Shown here one piece after another: positions 19,822 to 31,900 of a stretch of 64,000 nt of DNA. Numbering within the stretch: the first letter of the stretch is position 1; every line of letters begins with the position of its first letter. This DNA comes from Parietichytrium sp. I65-24A. Lineage: Eukaryota > Sar > Bigyra > Thraustochytrida > Thraustochytriidae. A program made the translations under genes and the position numbers. The notes beneath the pieces were generated by a model that did no database searches, was not told the origin of the DNA, and was given only the letters and a program-made list of their open reading frames with translations. The stretch is taken from NCBI GenBank assembly GCA_012862575.1, contig BLSF01000026.1, positions 484,399 to 548,398 on the forward strand, in the 5' to 3' direction.

Positions 19822-21672
19822 CTAAGCAGTCTCGGGCTCCTCAGTGTCCCATCCTACGTAGCTCTCCAGAATGGTCTCCACCAAGTGCAGCGGCAGCTGG
19901 ATAGTCTTTGTTTGTACAGGTTTTGCAGGTGGCGCTTGTCGAATCGACAAGTTGCACGAATCATCCTGGGGAAATCGCATCGTTTCGAACGAGCGATCCA
20001 TCTCGTGTGGAGAGCCGCTTTGCTCGCTGCAGGAGTCTTCCGTGCAAGGCGAAGAGAACAACGAGCTCGGGGAGCTCAGGGACCTCGAGTGGCCTGTTCG
20101 AGCCGCAGGCTCATCTACTGGAGATTCGTCCTGCTCGTCGGACTTGCAGGTAATAGTGATGGTGGCGAAGGTTTCCAGCAGAGGCTTCTTAGAAATTAAA
20201 AAGCGCGCTAGATGCGCTTCGGCAACGCGATTGGAGTCGTAGACGTTTGGCTCCTCGGCGGCAACATTGAATGCGACGCGAGCCGTGTCCGCCCCGCTAA
20301 TCGCCACCTGTGCCGGATCTAGCTGCCCCACGAAAATTCCGCCTCCAAAAGACTGTCCCACGTGGCCAGCTGGCCAGCCCCACGGGTGTCGGCCGCCCCT
20401 GCCGCCCACGCACTGATTCCTCCGTATCTCGCAGTCTCGCACGACCAGAGACCCGCCGTGAAGGCAGCACACCGCGCCGCCAAAAGCGCCGCCGCCGCCT
20501 CCCGCGGACCCCGAGCTCGCTCCGGGAACGCCGCCATCGCCGCCGCCCCAACCTGCTTTACCGGGCTTTCCAGTAGCCTCGAAACCTCCGAGGGTTTTGG
20601 CCCCTGCGCCTCCACCGCCGCCGCCCCACGCTCCTGAACCTCCATCGCTTCCGCTCACACCGCTGGACCCGCCGCCACCGCCAGAGCACCCGGTGAACGC
20701 CAAATGCTGCGCCAAATGCTGAATTGCTGGGCGCCTTTGCACTTGCTCGTTGCCGTGGTCAGCGTGCATCACCATTCTATCCTTTGTGACTTTTCTATCG
20801 CCATTACCATTACGATTGCCATTGCCATTGCCATTGCCATTGGAGGCGGCATGGCCATCAGCAATACTGTTGACGATGCTGGCGCGATTGCGCTTGTCCT
20901 CGCGGTACAAGGCCGCCATTGCCGACAACGGGTCGGCAGCATTGGATCCCGATGAGCCATTGGCACCGCCATTGCCACCGCTTGCGCCGGCGCCCCTGCC
21001 CCCTTGGCCCACGTAGCGGCCCCTGTGCGGGTTGGCGTCGCCACCGTTGCCGCCTAGCGCAATGTTCGCGGTGAGAGAGCAGCGCTGCAGCGAGACGTGG
21101 CCGCCGTCACTAAAGATGGCACCGCCACATGCTCCCTGGCCACCACCACCGCCGCCGCCGCCATTTTCGCCGCCAGTTTGTCCTGCGAGTCCTGAAGCTT
21201 CGCAGTTGGCGATCGAGCAGTCCTCCATGATCAGCCTTCCGCCGCGGCCCACGGCCACGCAGCCGCCGAACGAGCCTTTCACCTTGCCGCCAGAGAGCGC
21301 CACGCCCGTCATGCGCAGCGTGCCGAGCACCGTGAAGAAGCGGAACGCGCAGCACGCAGCGCCGCGGGAGATGCTAGCGCCGTTGCCCACCAGGAGCACA
21401 TGGCAGCCGGCCGGGATCGCAGGGAACGCGTCGTCCGGTCCGTGCGAGACGCGGGTCACTTGGTACGCGCCGCGTGATGCCAGCTCGATCACCCCGCCGC
21501 CGCGCTCCACTGCCCACTGCACGGCGTTCGCGAGACCGCCGACATCGCCGTCATGCACCAACTTGCGCTCCGAGGCGGGAGACGCCTTGCGTGGCGACGA
21601 TGCTAAGCCCGAGGGCGACCACGACTGCGCTTTTGCCTCCAGGCGATCGACGCCCGCCACCGTCATCATCAT
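19822..21672 (-). CDS. Glycine-rich right-handed beta-helix protein
   Basis: A 616-residue protein; three consecutive ATGs end the open frame at 21664-21672, and a TGA lies upstream in frame. Residues 40-480 are a parallel beta-helix of the pectate-lyase-like or Pmp type: GGxIEL near 70, LRMTGVALSGG, LIMEDCSIANCEASG, GACGGAIFSDGGHVSLQRCSLTAN and FGGAVCCLHGGSLVVRDCEIRRN follow the regular strand-turn pattern. GGAI/GGAV with xxxN recalls bacterial polymorphic outer-membrane proteins. Gly-rich inserts and a Asn-Gly stretch (20801-20842 in DNA) loop out of the coils. No signal peptide or carbohydrate-active residues are clear. The C-terminal 130 residues are acidic and Ser-rich, ending in LPLHLVETILESYV, which only vaguely recalls an F-box helix. 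Function unknown; binding of polysaccharide or an adhesive surface are possibilities. The coding DNA is much more GC-rich than its surroundings. Confidence 0.75.
   Translation of the reverse strand: MMMTVAGVDRLEAKAQSWSPSGLASSPRKASPASERKLVHDGDVGGLANAVQWAVERGGGVIELASRGAYQVTRVSHGPDDAFPAIPAGCHVLLVGNGASISRGAACCAFRFFTVLGTLRMTGVALSGGKVKGSFGGCVAVGRGGRLIMEDCSIANCEASGLAGQTGGENGGGGGGGGQGACGGAIFSDGGHVSLQRCSLTANIALGGNGGDANPHRGRYVGQGGRGAGASGGNGGANGSSGSNAADPLSAMAALYREDKRNRASIVNSIADGHAASNGNGNGNGNRNGNGDRKVTKDRMVMHADHGNEQVQRRPAIQHLAQHLAFTGCSGGGGGSSGVSGSDGGSGAWGGGGGGAGAKTLGGFEATGKPGKAGWGGGDGGVPGASSGSAGGGGGAFGGAVCCLHGGSLVVRDCEIRRNQCVGGRGGRHPWGWPAGHVGQSFGGGIFVGQLDPAQVAISGADTARVAFNVAAEEPNVYDSNRVAEAHLARFLISKKPLLETFATITITCKSDEQDESPVDEPAARTGHSRSLSSPSSLFSSPCTEDSCSEQSGSPHEMDRSFETMRFPQDDSCNLSIRQAPPAKPVQTKTIQLPLHLVETILESYVGWDTEEPETA
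20801..20842. repeat. Hexanucleotide repeat coding an Asn-Gly stretch
   Basis: Tandem copies of a CCATTG-type 6-mer inside the beta-helix gene; on the minus strand they encode alternating Asn and Gly. In frame, so length changes would add or remove residue pairs. Confidence 0.85.
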
Positions 21673-22736
21673 CCTCCGCAGAGACACTGACACTCTTTCA
21701 AATCAAAATAGAATGAAACACACCTTCAAATTGAACTTGAGCTTGACACCTTGAGAATGGATTCAGCCGCCGCGCGAGAAACGGGATCTCTCTCTCTCTC
21801 TCTCTCCACTTGTGCTAATCCAAGTCCGACAAATGAATGAAACACACGCTCTCTGCGACTTGCCAGCGTCCAATTTCCAACTTCCAACTTCCAATTTCCA
21901 ATTTCCAACTTTCAACTTCGAAATGGAAATTTAAGCACCTCCGTCTTCGTCCCCTTCCCGTCCGCGCAGACAAACTGTCAAACAGACAGACAAATCAACC
22001 AATCAACGAAGCAAACAAGCAAGCAAATAAGCAAATAAGCAACTAAGCAAGCGAGACACTTGCTCTTGCTTGCCACTCTTCAGCAGTCCCCGCGTCCCAA
22101 GCAATACGCCGAGCCCTATAACGAGTGCCGTGAACCTGCGCTGAACCCAGTCGCAAATTTGCCGAGCGCGTCCCACTCCCTATGTCTCCCTATTATTTTC
22201 CTAGTATCTTCCAATTCGCCGAGCGCGTCCCACTCGTTATCCAATTTGCCGAAACGGCGACTCGGATTGTCGAAACGGGCGTACTCCGCGTTCGGTAGGA
22301 GTATATGGCATAAACTGTAGAGCTGAGGTGTTTCTTCCGTCTCCATGTCCCCGTTCAACTGAACCACTAGGAGTGGTTAGGCGAGGGAGTAATGAGGGAT
22401 GTCCCAGGCTCGCTCGATATAATTTATTCAAAGTTCAGTTTTTAGGCTTTGTTAGCGATTATGGGTAGTAGTGTTCGGAGATCTTTACTATGGCTGCTAG
22501 GGTCATCTATGGTCATCTAGGGTCAGCTCGATTGCAAAGGCTTTGTGTCACTGTTGGTTAGTAACTTAAGTAGAATAGTTTTGCGAAACTGGGAGTGACG
22601 TTCGGTGTGAAAATCAATGTGCGAAGGCGGGAGGAGCGCTCTGATGCGAAATTAGAGTGCTCTTGTATTTTCTCAAATTCCAATTTTCCCGTTTGTATAA
22701 TTTTGTATGCCTGACTTCTGAATTACCTTCAGAACC
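21673..22736. other. Intergenic region with short repeats
   Basis: About 1.06 kb upstream of the beta-helix gene (-) and before the decayed gene at 22.7 kb. It has a CT run (21787-21807), an 8-bp CCAAYTTC repeat (21870-21917) and an AAGCAAAT/AAGCAA repeat (about 22008-22046). The segment GCCGAGCGCGTCCCACTC occurs twice (near 22158 and 22217). No gene seen. Confidence 0.55.
21870..21917. repeat. 8-bp CCAAYTTC tandem repeat
   Basis: About six imperfect copies upstream of the beta-helix gene. Confidence 0.8.
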
Positions 22737-23885
22737 TTGAAATCCAGTCTGAACAGAGTTGCTATGCTCGTCAATGATCTGCGCGGAGGTAATCTCTCAC
22801 TTGACGAAGCCAAACAGTTGCATGACTTGGTCGTCACCGCTTACCAAAAGTTTTACAGTGAGGAGCACTGGAGGAATATTTTCAAGCGAGACATGACCAA
22901 AATTAATGACAAACGCGTGAGCAAACGGATTCACCAGCGCACTTTGGATCACCTCAGACGCGTACATACACTGGCGATGACGGGGATATGTCTATTCGGA
23001 CCAAAACGCCATTGGTCCACGAGTTCATTGAGAAGGACGGCCATAGTATCGATCTGGGAAAGAGCCTCCTCGAGCTTGCCGAAACCTAACTTTGACCGCG
23101 CTTGGAGAGGGCAAGGTGTTTGTGCCTTCCATCGTTATCGACGCGTTCTGCAGCACGACTATGGTGCTCCCGAAAGGTGTCCTCTCGCCTTTCGACTACT
23201 CATGGGAGATCGTGGAGTCTGTCGCGATGGACTCGCTTAAAAGCAGATGGAACTCGATCTGGTATGCTACTGATAGCTCCCCAAGCGAAATCAACGTCCA
23301 AGACCTTCGGCCTAGCGCGTTGTTCAATTCGGAATCTCCAGCGCGTTGTTCAATTCGGAATCTCCAGCATTTCAAAGCTCCTTCAATATTACTGTTGACA
23401 AAAGTGAGCGTCCTTGCGGACCTCTTGAAAAAGACGGCTCGGCCACGAAGTTTTGAACAGGAGTGGATGGTAAGGGAAATTAGGTGCAGCTGGAGGATCG
23501 TAAGCTGGTCATGATGCGCAAAAATGAGACAGGAAACGATGGCGCTGTGCTGTTCAAACCTGTCGCTTAACTGAACCAAACCAAGAGCATGGACATTCTG
23601 GCCGATAGGAGAAGTACGGTGACCCAAGGTGCAGTGAATGAGCTTGTGCGGCGCCAACAGAATGCCATTGGCAGATTTGCGTTTGACACCGGTGCAACCG
23701 AGCGTGTGCACGATCTATTCACGAATTGTAAGCAGGGACCAGCACTCAAAGCCGAAGATCTCCAAAGAACACTTTGTTGACAACGTTTGACGATTTTGAA
23801 GAGGTCGTTGGCCCATTGCTCGCGGTCACTCGCGAGTTGTTCGAAGAGCTGACCTCAAATCATGAGCGAAAACTATTGAACCAAT
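22737..23885 (+). pseudogene. Decayed protein gene with several frameshifts
   Basis: Protein-like reading runs through the whole span but jumps frame. Piece 1 (22737-22975) includes NLSLDEAKQLHDLVVTAYQK. A second frame follows with TPLVHEFIEKDGHSIDLGK and a stop near 23086. The next piece (23092-23340) includes KVFVPSIVIDAFCSTTMVLP. A 26-bp tandem duplication at about 23316-23367 shifts the frame again before FNITVDKSERPCGPLEKDG. Further pieces carry LEDRKLVMMRKNETGNDG (near 23490), VNELVRRQQNAIGRFAFD (near 23632) and FEEVVGPLLAVTRELFEEL (near 23800). No ATG opens the first piece. I do not recognise the family. Some breaks could be introns, but the 26-bp duplication and the number of in-frame stops favour a pseudogene. 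Confidence 0.6.
23316..23367. repeat. 26-bp direct tandem duplication
   Basis: Two perfect adjacent copies of a 26-bp unit beginning GCGCGTTGTTCAATTCGGAA. Since 26 is not a multiple of three, it breaks the reading frame of the surrounding decayed gene. Confidence 0.9.
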
Positions 23886-24589
23886 TACGTCTATCCAGTT
23901 CTCATCCGCCGCCATGAATTGGTTTTCTTTTACGGTGTGTCAATCGATGAAAACCCTCGCGTCATTAATTTAGCTTTTTCCAACTTGATCAAAACTCCGG
24001 TTCCGAATGGTCCCGATCTATGAATGGGTTCCAGTGCAGGTAGGGTTTGCTTACGCTACACTCGTTACCTCGTGGCTACAATGGCAATATAGTACTAGTG
24101 TTCATTACATTGTCAAAGTGCCAAGCGCCCCCCACCACCACGGGGCCTCACAGTATTCTCAGTGTAAAAGTCATAACAAATGATTAAGTTGACAAAGCGC
24201 TTTGTCAAGTTAACAGTCAGGTCTTGCGCGAGCACATGTGCGACAAGTTACTCAGTTTACTGTGCGATCGATGCATGTGCGACCGTACTGACGGTGAGAG
24301 CACGTAAGACTCGAGTAACAGTTTTACAGTTGGCAGTGCTGGAACTGCTTGCTCCTGCCTTGCATGCCTGCAAACAACAACTACGAAAGAGTAGAAAGTA
24401 GGAGGGAGGGAGTAGAAAGTAGAAAGCTGTCGCAGCTACAAAAGTGTGGTCAATTGGCCGACTAGACCGGTCTCACTCACAACTCTCACTACCAGCGCAA
24501 TCCCCCCCGTTTTCCCCGCCAGTCGAGTTCTAAAATGGTTGTAAAATACGAGTTGCATTGTCAGTGAGGAGAGACCCGGAGGGAAAAAG

Positions 24590-24636
24590 GGAAGGAAAGA
24601 AGGGAAGGAAGGAAGGAAGGAAGGAAGGAAGGAAAA
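24590..24636. repeat. (GGAA)n microsatellite
   Basis: About eight tandem GGAA units flanked by purine-rich sequence. Confidence 0.9.
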
Positions 24637-25010
24637 GGAGAGGGAGGCGCTCCTCACAAGTGCAGCGCTGGTCGTCTCTTCTTCTGGCTTCCGAGAGGAG
24701 TTTGCTCAAGACCCGTGAGATTGAGAGTAAGATTGGGAGTGAGAGTGAGAGTGAGAGGGAATAGAACAGATCTGCAGCATCTGAATTCTGAAAAAAGTCG
24801 GGCTTCGGGCGTCTCGATTTTTGCATTCTTCATAAACATTCATAAACTGTATTTGTTTTCCTTGCCAACTGAATGAAAACTTGACACAAGCTGTCCTTGG
24901 AAAACAGAGAAAAAGTGCGGTGGGAGGCTTTTCGAGGGAGATGGATCCGAGAAAACAAAACGACGACCAGAGGAGGAGAGGAGAAGGCGGAGAGAAGGCA
25001 AGGCCGAAAC

Positions 25011-25073
25011 TTTTTCTTTCTTTCTTTCTTACTTTCTTTCTTTCTTTCTTTCTTTCTTTCCCTCCTTCCTTCC
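25011..25073. repeat. (TTTC)n microsatellite
   Basis: About eleven TTTC units with one interruption, then CCTTCC-rich sequence. Confidence 0.9.
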
Positions 25074-25609
25074 CCAATGTTGCAAAGGACGGGAGGGAGA
25101 AACGCGCATGGCTAAGCTAGGCTGTGACGATCTGTGACGTTGAAGTAATTGCAAGCGCAAGTGCAACTGGACGCGGACAAACGAGTACTAAGATAAGAAA
25201 GAAAACGTTGAACTTGTTACACGGAACATGGGGCGAATGCTTGAGGGTTACAAGTCATCGGCGAGGCACATCCAGTCGCAGCGTTTTCGCTAGGCAAACG
25301 CGGGCAAGATTGAATCTTTCTTTCTTTTGTTTTTGTTTTGTCCGGGAAACTCTGTTTACTAAATTTCTAAAATCAGTCGCTTCGAGCCAACGATCAAAGC
25401 TTGCCCTCCTTTCGTCCTTCCTCCTTCCTCCCTTCCCTCCTTCGCGTAGCACTGTGGCTTGTGGCGTACAAGTCGCCGTCTCTCCAGCTGCGGAGCTCGG
25501 AAGGAAACGTTGAGACGGTGAGAGCTTTGGCTGAGAAGCGAAGGCTGTCCTTTAAAAGTGCTAATGGCTGTGCCCCAACTTGTGAACTGTAAAAAGTTGT
25601 GCTCACGGA

Positions 25610-25667
25610 GAAAAAGAAAAAGAAAAAGAAAAGAAAAGAAAAGAAAAGAAAAGAAAAGAAAAGAAAG
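25610..25667. repeat. (AAAAG)n microsatellite
   Basis: Three AAAAAG units followed by about seven AAAAG units. Confidence 0.9.
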
Positions 25668-26561
25668 TGAATTTACGATTTGATTCGGATTCTGATTCTG
25701 GTACTGGACGGAAGCCGCGCCACGGTCCTGGTTTTGATTCTGCTCCAAAGTGAGAGCCAACGCGCGGCTTTGCTTATTATTTTTAACATGAAAAAATAAA
25801 CAAATAAATAAAAAATGTTCAATTCTCTTTCTTGCAAGCCCAGGCTGAGGAAGGCAGGGGGCTGCTTCGGATGTTGGGCCTACTGCCCGGAGTACCAGTC
25901 GTATCCAAGCTTTCTCTTTTCTTGCAACTTGCTAGCCATCATGACCACCGTCCGTCTCTCTGAGTGAGGGAATCTATGAATGAATGAGTGAATGAATAAA
26001 TTGTACATTCGCTTGGGAGAAAGAGTTGCAGTCGCAAGCAGGCTGGAGAGTCTGGAGAGGAGGAAAGAGAGGGGGAAGGAGAAGGAGGAGGTGCGTTTGG
26101 GGCAGCAGAAGAGTAAACTTTACTAAATGCACTAACTGTAGGTGGAGAGAGTCAAGTCTGGTTGTGAGAGGGTTTCAGATGTTGCAGTGTTGCAGGCCAC
26201 TGACTGCGGCTGCTTCGCTAGCTTCATTAGAAAGCTTCACTGGGAATGGGATTGTGAAGAAGGCTTCCCAAAAGACCACCTCCCTGTGAGCACGGAGTAG
26301 CGGTGCATTCTTCGTATTCGAGACCGCTGAGAGGGCTCTCGCTTCCCACACACGTACTCAGGAGTCTCCATGTCGTCGTGGAAATGGCCAAGATTTCCCC
26401 TCCTGTTTCCTCGACGCCACCCTCCGAGGTACGTCCTCGGCTACGACTACTTCTTTCCGAAGCCTATATTTACACATTAGTTACACATCCGCAGAGAGGG
26501 AAAAAGAAAGAGGGAGCGAGAGAGAGATAATGAAAGAGATTGCAGTGGCAGAGTGAGGACT

Positions 26562-26602
26562 TGGTGTTTGGTTTGTTTGGTTGGTTTGTTTGGTTGGTTG
26601 GT
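26562..26602. repeat. GGTTTGTTT/GGTT repeat
   Basis: Imperfect tandem of GTTT and GGTT units. Confidence 0.8.
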
Positions 26603-28900
26603 CACATGAAAGCTCTCTGACATCTTTCACTGCAACAAGCTCTCAAGCTTCTCCAATGCTTTCAAGTCTTCTTGGCATGTATGCATCCCTCTAATCCTTA
26701 GCAGCCACAGCACACCTACCTAATACGCTACCAAGTACCTCATGCTGCCCTCCTCGGCTACTCGTCTTCTACTCGTACTGAGTAGTACTGGGACTTACTT
26801 CTTTTTCTCTTTCTCTCTCTCTGTCCTTTTCAAATTTCGCAGTCAAGAACCAACGTGATCAACTTCTTGATTGAAAACACAGTACTCTAGTAGCAGGGAG
26901 AAAAAGCCCTATGAAAAGGAAAAGCTGCTGCTACCAAACTCCTTCGAGCGCTGAGGCCCTGACTGCGAAATAAGAAGAAAGAGAAGGGAACATGGGGAGA
27001 GAGCGAGAGAGGAAGAGAATGAGGAAGAGGTTGGAGAGAGGAGAGGAGAGGGACAGTATGTATTTGTCAATTAACAAGAGAGTAGTGTAGACTGCATTCA
27101 ATAGTTCTCAGCGCAGTCGTCAAGAGAGACTGTTATTAAGTCCTACCCAAAGAAGTAGGCGAGCGCTTGGTGGAAAAACGGCGCCAAGTGAGACCCGTCG
27201 CACGAACGCAGTGTGGCGACCACCCCTCTCCTCCTCCCTCCCTTCCTTCTTCTTCCGTTCATTTGTTTGCCTCCTCACACTCCTCCCCACCCTTCTCCTC
27301 TCCCCTCTCAGCACATGTAGCTTATGTAGTGAGGCGGCACTGACATGTGCGAGAGCCTTTGAGAGTTGTTGCACGTTGCAAGAGGAGGGTTACAAAGTTT
27401 GAACACGGTTTCGTTGCTTCCCCCTCTTTGCGAGTTCATTTCTCGCTCCTTCTCTTCCTTTCTTGCTTTATTTATGAGTGAGTTATAAAGCACTCACTCT
27501 TTTAAAAGATGATTAGCCTCTGGAACCAGAATTCAGAATTCAGAATTCAGACTTTCCGCAACAATCCACAGTTCCCAGAGTCGTCGTGAGAGGAGGAAAG
27601 GTTCGTTGTGAACAACACAGAGAGCTGGCACTGTGAGTTGGTTCTCGACTCAGCTTCTCTCATTGTTGTGCAGGTTTTACTGTGTATAACTTTATTAATA
27701 CACCATTCGCACTGTGAAGTAATTATTTCGATCTCGATTTTACTTTTAAAATTTTAATCTTGATCAACCAATTCATGTTCATTGAATGAACAATCAATCA
27801 TTCAAACAACAATAAATAGAAACATAATAGAAACATAAGCATGAAAAACTAAAAACAAAGAAACAAATGCTTGAAATCGAGAGTGATCCCGGCACTAACT
27901 TGCAACCCAAGTTGGCAACTGTTTTGACAAAGCGTTTCCGTGGAAAAGAGAGATAAGGAGTATTGAGTACAGTACCAGGAGCTTCACATTCAACTCGGGA
28001 ACTGGCACTGTCGCCGACAGCGTGGCGATGGCAATGACATGCGGAGAGTTGGTTCTCAAAGTTTCAACACGAAGGAGATTTGCGTCCAAGCTCTTTTGCG
28101 ATCTTTTGCGGGTCTCTGGTTCCCAGTCGCGGTTCGCGGGTCGCGAAGAAAGCTCTGGCGTTGTCTGGTTGACTGTTTATTCTGTCTATATAGGTTATAT
28201 CACGTTCACGGAGTTCACGGTCACGATGTGCTGTATCCTTGGACGAAAAAAGCTGCTCTGCCCAGGCCTACGGAGTCTCACGTTCGACTTGAGGTCAACA
28301 CTTGCGGTGCTAGTGTCGGTGCGTCTGGCTTCGAGTAATTGAATGCAACGCGTGCAGGTTGGAGGCCTGATTAGTCCTGCGTGAGCTCACTGTCAGCCCT
28401 ACACAAACCAGCCAGCCAGCCAACCAACCAAACGCACGCTGTTCCGACGGTTATGGGTCTCGGTGCGTGCGTGAGCCAACGAACGGTGGGGTTGCAGTCT
28501 TTGAGAGGCCGTGGGTCGCCACTCTTGTCGTGTGACAATCTGGCTCGTACGTTCCAATGACAATGACAGTGGCGATGACAATGACAATGACAGAATTTGA
28601 CTGTGCAAGTCAATCGAGAATTGGAAGATACCGGAAGAGGCTCTGGCGGTTGCCAGTGACAAGGTTGTTTTGATATTCTAGCTCCTGACTCCCAAGTACA
28701 GCGCCCAGGACGCCTCCCAGCTCTCACTCTGAGAGAATCTCAAGAGTCCCGCTACCTCTTGCTTCTTCCTGGAGCTAGGACGCTGCTGACGGCGGGACGT
28801 TGGTCTGGATCATGCAGTCACTGACATACTCTGACGGTGTAAGGTCAAAGTTCAGTTCCTACTCCTTTAGAAATAGAACTTTGATGGTAAGACGGGCGAC

Positions 28901-31900
28901 ACGAAGGCGAAGATGTATTCGATGCTGCGGAATGTGTTAAACAAACACTTGGCAATCAAACCAATGAACCGTCACGGTCAAGGAGCAAGTACCGGTATAG
29001 TACCGTCCATCCATTGGCAACTAGGAAGACTCTCGCGGGGGTGCGAGAATCTGCAAAGTTTGATTTCCAGATCATTCGAGACGCACAGCCTGTACACCCT
29101 TCTCGACTGTTAGCGACCTCCCAGCTTGCTTTTAGTCACGGATCTGTTGATTTCGTGGAGCTTGCTGGACTCAAGAATACTAGCTAGCTAATGCAGAGCG
29201 GTGAGGGATGGAGCTGTATCTGTTGCATGAAAGCAAAACACGGAAGGAACGATGGACAGCGATGGACAATGATGCAAAGACCTGAAGTCAAACCATTCGT
29301 GAGAAGCAAGTTTTGAATGCTCTGTGATGCTACTACCGTATATTGCGTCTCTCCATTCGCGTCTCCAGAGTTGGAAGGGATTTGTGTTCTCCAGTCGAAC
29401 GTTGCAGCACGTTGTGGACTGGCCTCTCGGGACTCAGCAGGCTGTGAAGAAGAAGCGGTGGCAACCGGCCACTTACCGATCGTCGTGGTAATTTCCAACT
29501 TGTCTTTCGAGGAGGTGGCATCAATGTGTTGTACAGGTTTATTTTAACAAAAGCAAAATCGAGAATTCGACTGGACCAGGCAATTGAGCGGAAGATCAGT
29601 AAATGCTAAGTGACTCTCGTTCCGATCTCGAACAAACAATACCAGTCTCTCTCGACATGCTTCTCCTCTCGCCCAATCTCTCTCCTTTTTCAATTTGTAC
29701 ATCACTGCGCTCGCTTCTAACAGTAAATGACTACTCGTACCTCTTCGCTCTAGCTTTTTCTTGGAGTGATCGGCGGTAATCCTCTCAGTGTCTGCGTAAT
29801 CGAATGCTGCGTGATCAAGGGATTGACTAATCGAGTGATCGAGCGATCGAGCGCGTGAGAATGGAAACCTCTTTCCGACACTGCGCAAATGCCATTCTTG
29901 TTTCTGTGGCATGTTCTGAAATGGTTGACTCGATGCGGAATGAATCTTCAGCCGGGGTATGAGTAGAATCAGATGGATGATACGCATGAGTCAGTGCTGC
30001 TTTGCTTGCCCGTTGCAGCTCCAAATAGAGTACATGTAAACTTGATGTTTCACAGTGAATGCACGTGCTCAGTGCACAAGAGTGCTATCTAACTCAAGTC
30101 TGAAGTTCAGAAGTCCTGAATTTGTGATTAGTCGTGCTCTCGAGGCCTGGGTAGAGCTGAAAATCCTCAACAGTGAACTTTAAACGGCCCCAAGCAGCCT
30201 GAGAAACCCATCACGGTCAGCAATCAACCAGCCTTGACCGTGGATTTGAACTAACTTCATTTCGGCTTTTCCACAGATTGACGGTAACCAATGTAACCAA
30301 CTTGAGGTCTTTATAGACCATTGCAAAACGCAGTAGACTCTTGCTGTGGATGCTACGCAAATATGCTGGTCCTATGCTTCACTAGCGTGGGAATTCTCGG
30401 GGAATAAAAAAGCATTCCACACTGGCCAATCACAGCTCCACCCACGTACCTGAGGGAGAGAATCTCTTCTGGGCCATGATAGCCACTCCTATCTAACGCC
30501 TTAGGCAATCTGTCACTGTCCCACTGTTGTGCCTTCACACTGATTAGATAGAAGCTGTAGCTTGTAGTTCACTCTTTTACCAGACCCCCTCCTCCACCTT
30601 TCTCCCCCCACCTCGTCTGCTAGGAATTTGTACCCCAAGCCTCACCATTAGCTACGGGTAACACGCTCGAATGTTGTTCATACCTCTCTAAGCACCGCCA
30701 GGAGAAAGCGGAAAAGCAGGAGGAGGAAGGGAAGAGAAGGAGCGAGACAGAAAGTTTGCGCAAAGGAAAGGTGTGCGTCTGTGTAGTAGTCTCTTATTGA
30801 TAGGGATAACATTAGTGATGCGGAAACTTGAGAGCAGTTGAAAAAGTCTTCCGGAGGTTGCTGATTTTCAACTTGAGCGAGCTCAAACATTGAAGAACAT
30901 AGAAGATGTGACGGGAAAAAATGAAATGATGATGCGAAGAATGCGAAGGCACATTGATTGTAAATCATGCATTACGCATTACGCATCACGCATGAGGAGA
31001 ACTCAATAAAGGTGGGAGAGACCGCGGCGCAGAAAAAGAATAGTACGAGTTCTGCTTCTTTTTATCTCTTTTATCGGAGTAGCATAACTTCAAATCAATC
31101 ATTAACAACGACAAATTACATCACATCCCATTTCGTGGGCGATTGCTCTGCGCAAGCTGTGTACTCGCGCAAGTCGCACAAGTCACAGCATGCGGCGATA
31201 CTAGTCTTAACCATAGTGCTCACTATCAGCACAAGACCCCATACTCACACCCATCACCGGGATTGAGTATTAGTGAGTGACATAGAAACGGCGCTGATAC
31301 TCACAGTCGGGACGCATGCGGTGAAGGAGGGGAGGACGAAATTGCCGATGGACTTGCCACTGGTCGGACGACAACCTCCCAGAAATGCGAATCCGCAAGT
31401 GGCTATATCTTCAGCGGGACAGGAACACGAAAAGCTGGAAATGCTGGAAAGATAGACATGGAGATAGAGAGAAAGCTAGGCAGGAGAAAGAGGTGGTCGT
31501 TTTTCTACCGCTACACTTTTTGAGAAGAAAGTTATATCACTTTTCCGCTCAGCCGGCTCTCGGCATCGGGAAAGAAGCACTGAAAAGTGATGGGCATATG
31601 TATAGCGAGATAGGGGAGATACATGTACTGACTGTGAGTGCATGTGGCGGGGAAGCGTGACCATGTGTTCTCCTGCTTCATGAGGTGGGAAGGTGTAACT
31701 CGTGCCAGAGAGGGAGAGAGAAAGAGAGAGAGAGCGATGTCGCTCGATGTGGCGCCCGCCATGGTATATTTCGCTGGCCGTCGGGGGAAAAATGTGCAGC
31801 AATTTTGCCGCAGTCAACACAGGCACCGGCACTTCCTCGGGACCTCCAAGACGAATGAATAGATTAAATGAATGAATGAATGGCGAACTGTTGTGCAACG

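Larger units (their letters stand above)
23886..28900. other. Gene-poor region, first part
   Basis: About 5 kb without a convincing gene. Open frames are short and mostly reflect purine or pyrimidine bias. It contains microsatellites at 24590-24636, 25011-25073, 25610-25667 and 26562-26602, and a triple AGAATTC repeat at about 27529-27552. Several CT-rich and GA-rich tracts alternate strand. Confidence 0.5.

Noticed and set aside
19552-20199. 215-codon plus-strand frame
   Set aside because: It overlaps the 3' part of the beta-helix gene antisense and starts inside a CTTT repeat.
21032-21754. 240-codon plus-strand Pro/Ser-rich frame
   Set aside because: Antisense image of the Gly-rich beta-helix gene; GC-rich composition leaves several frames open.
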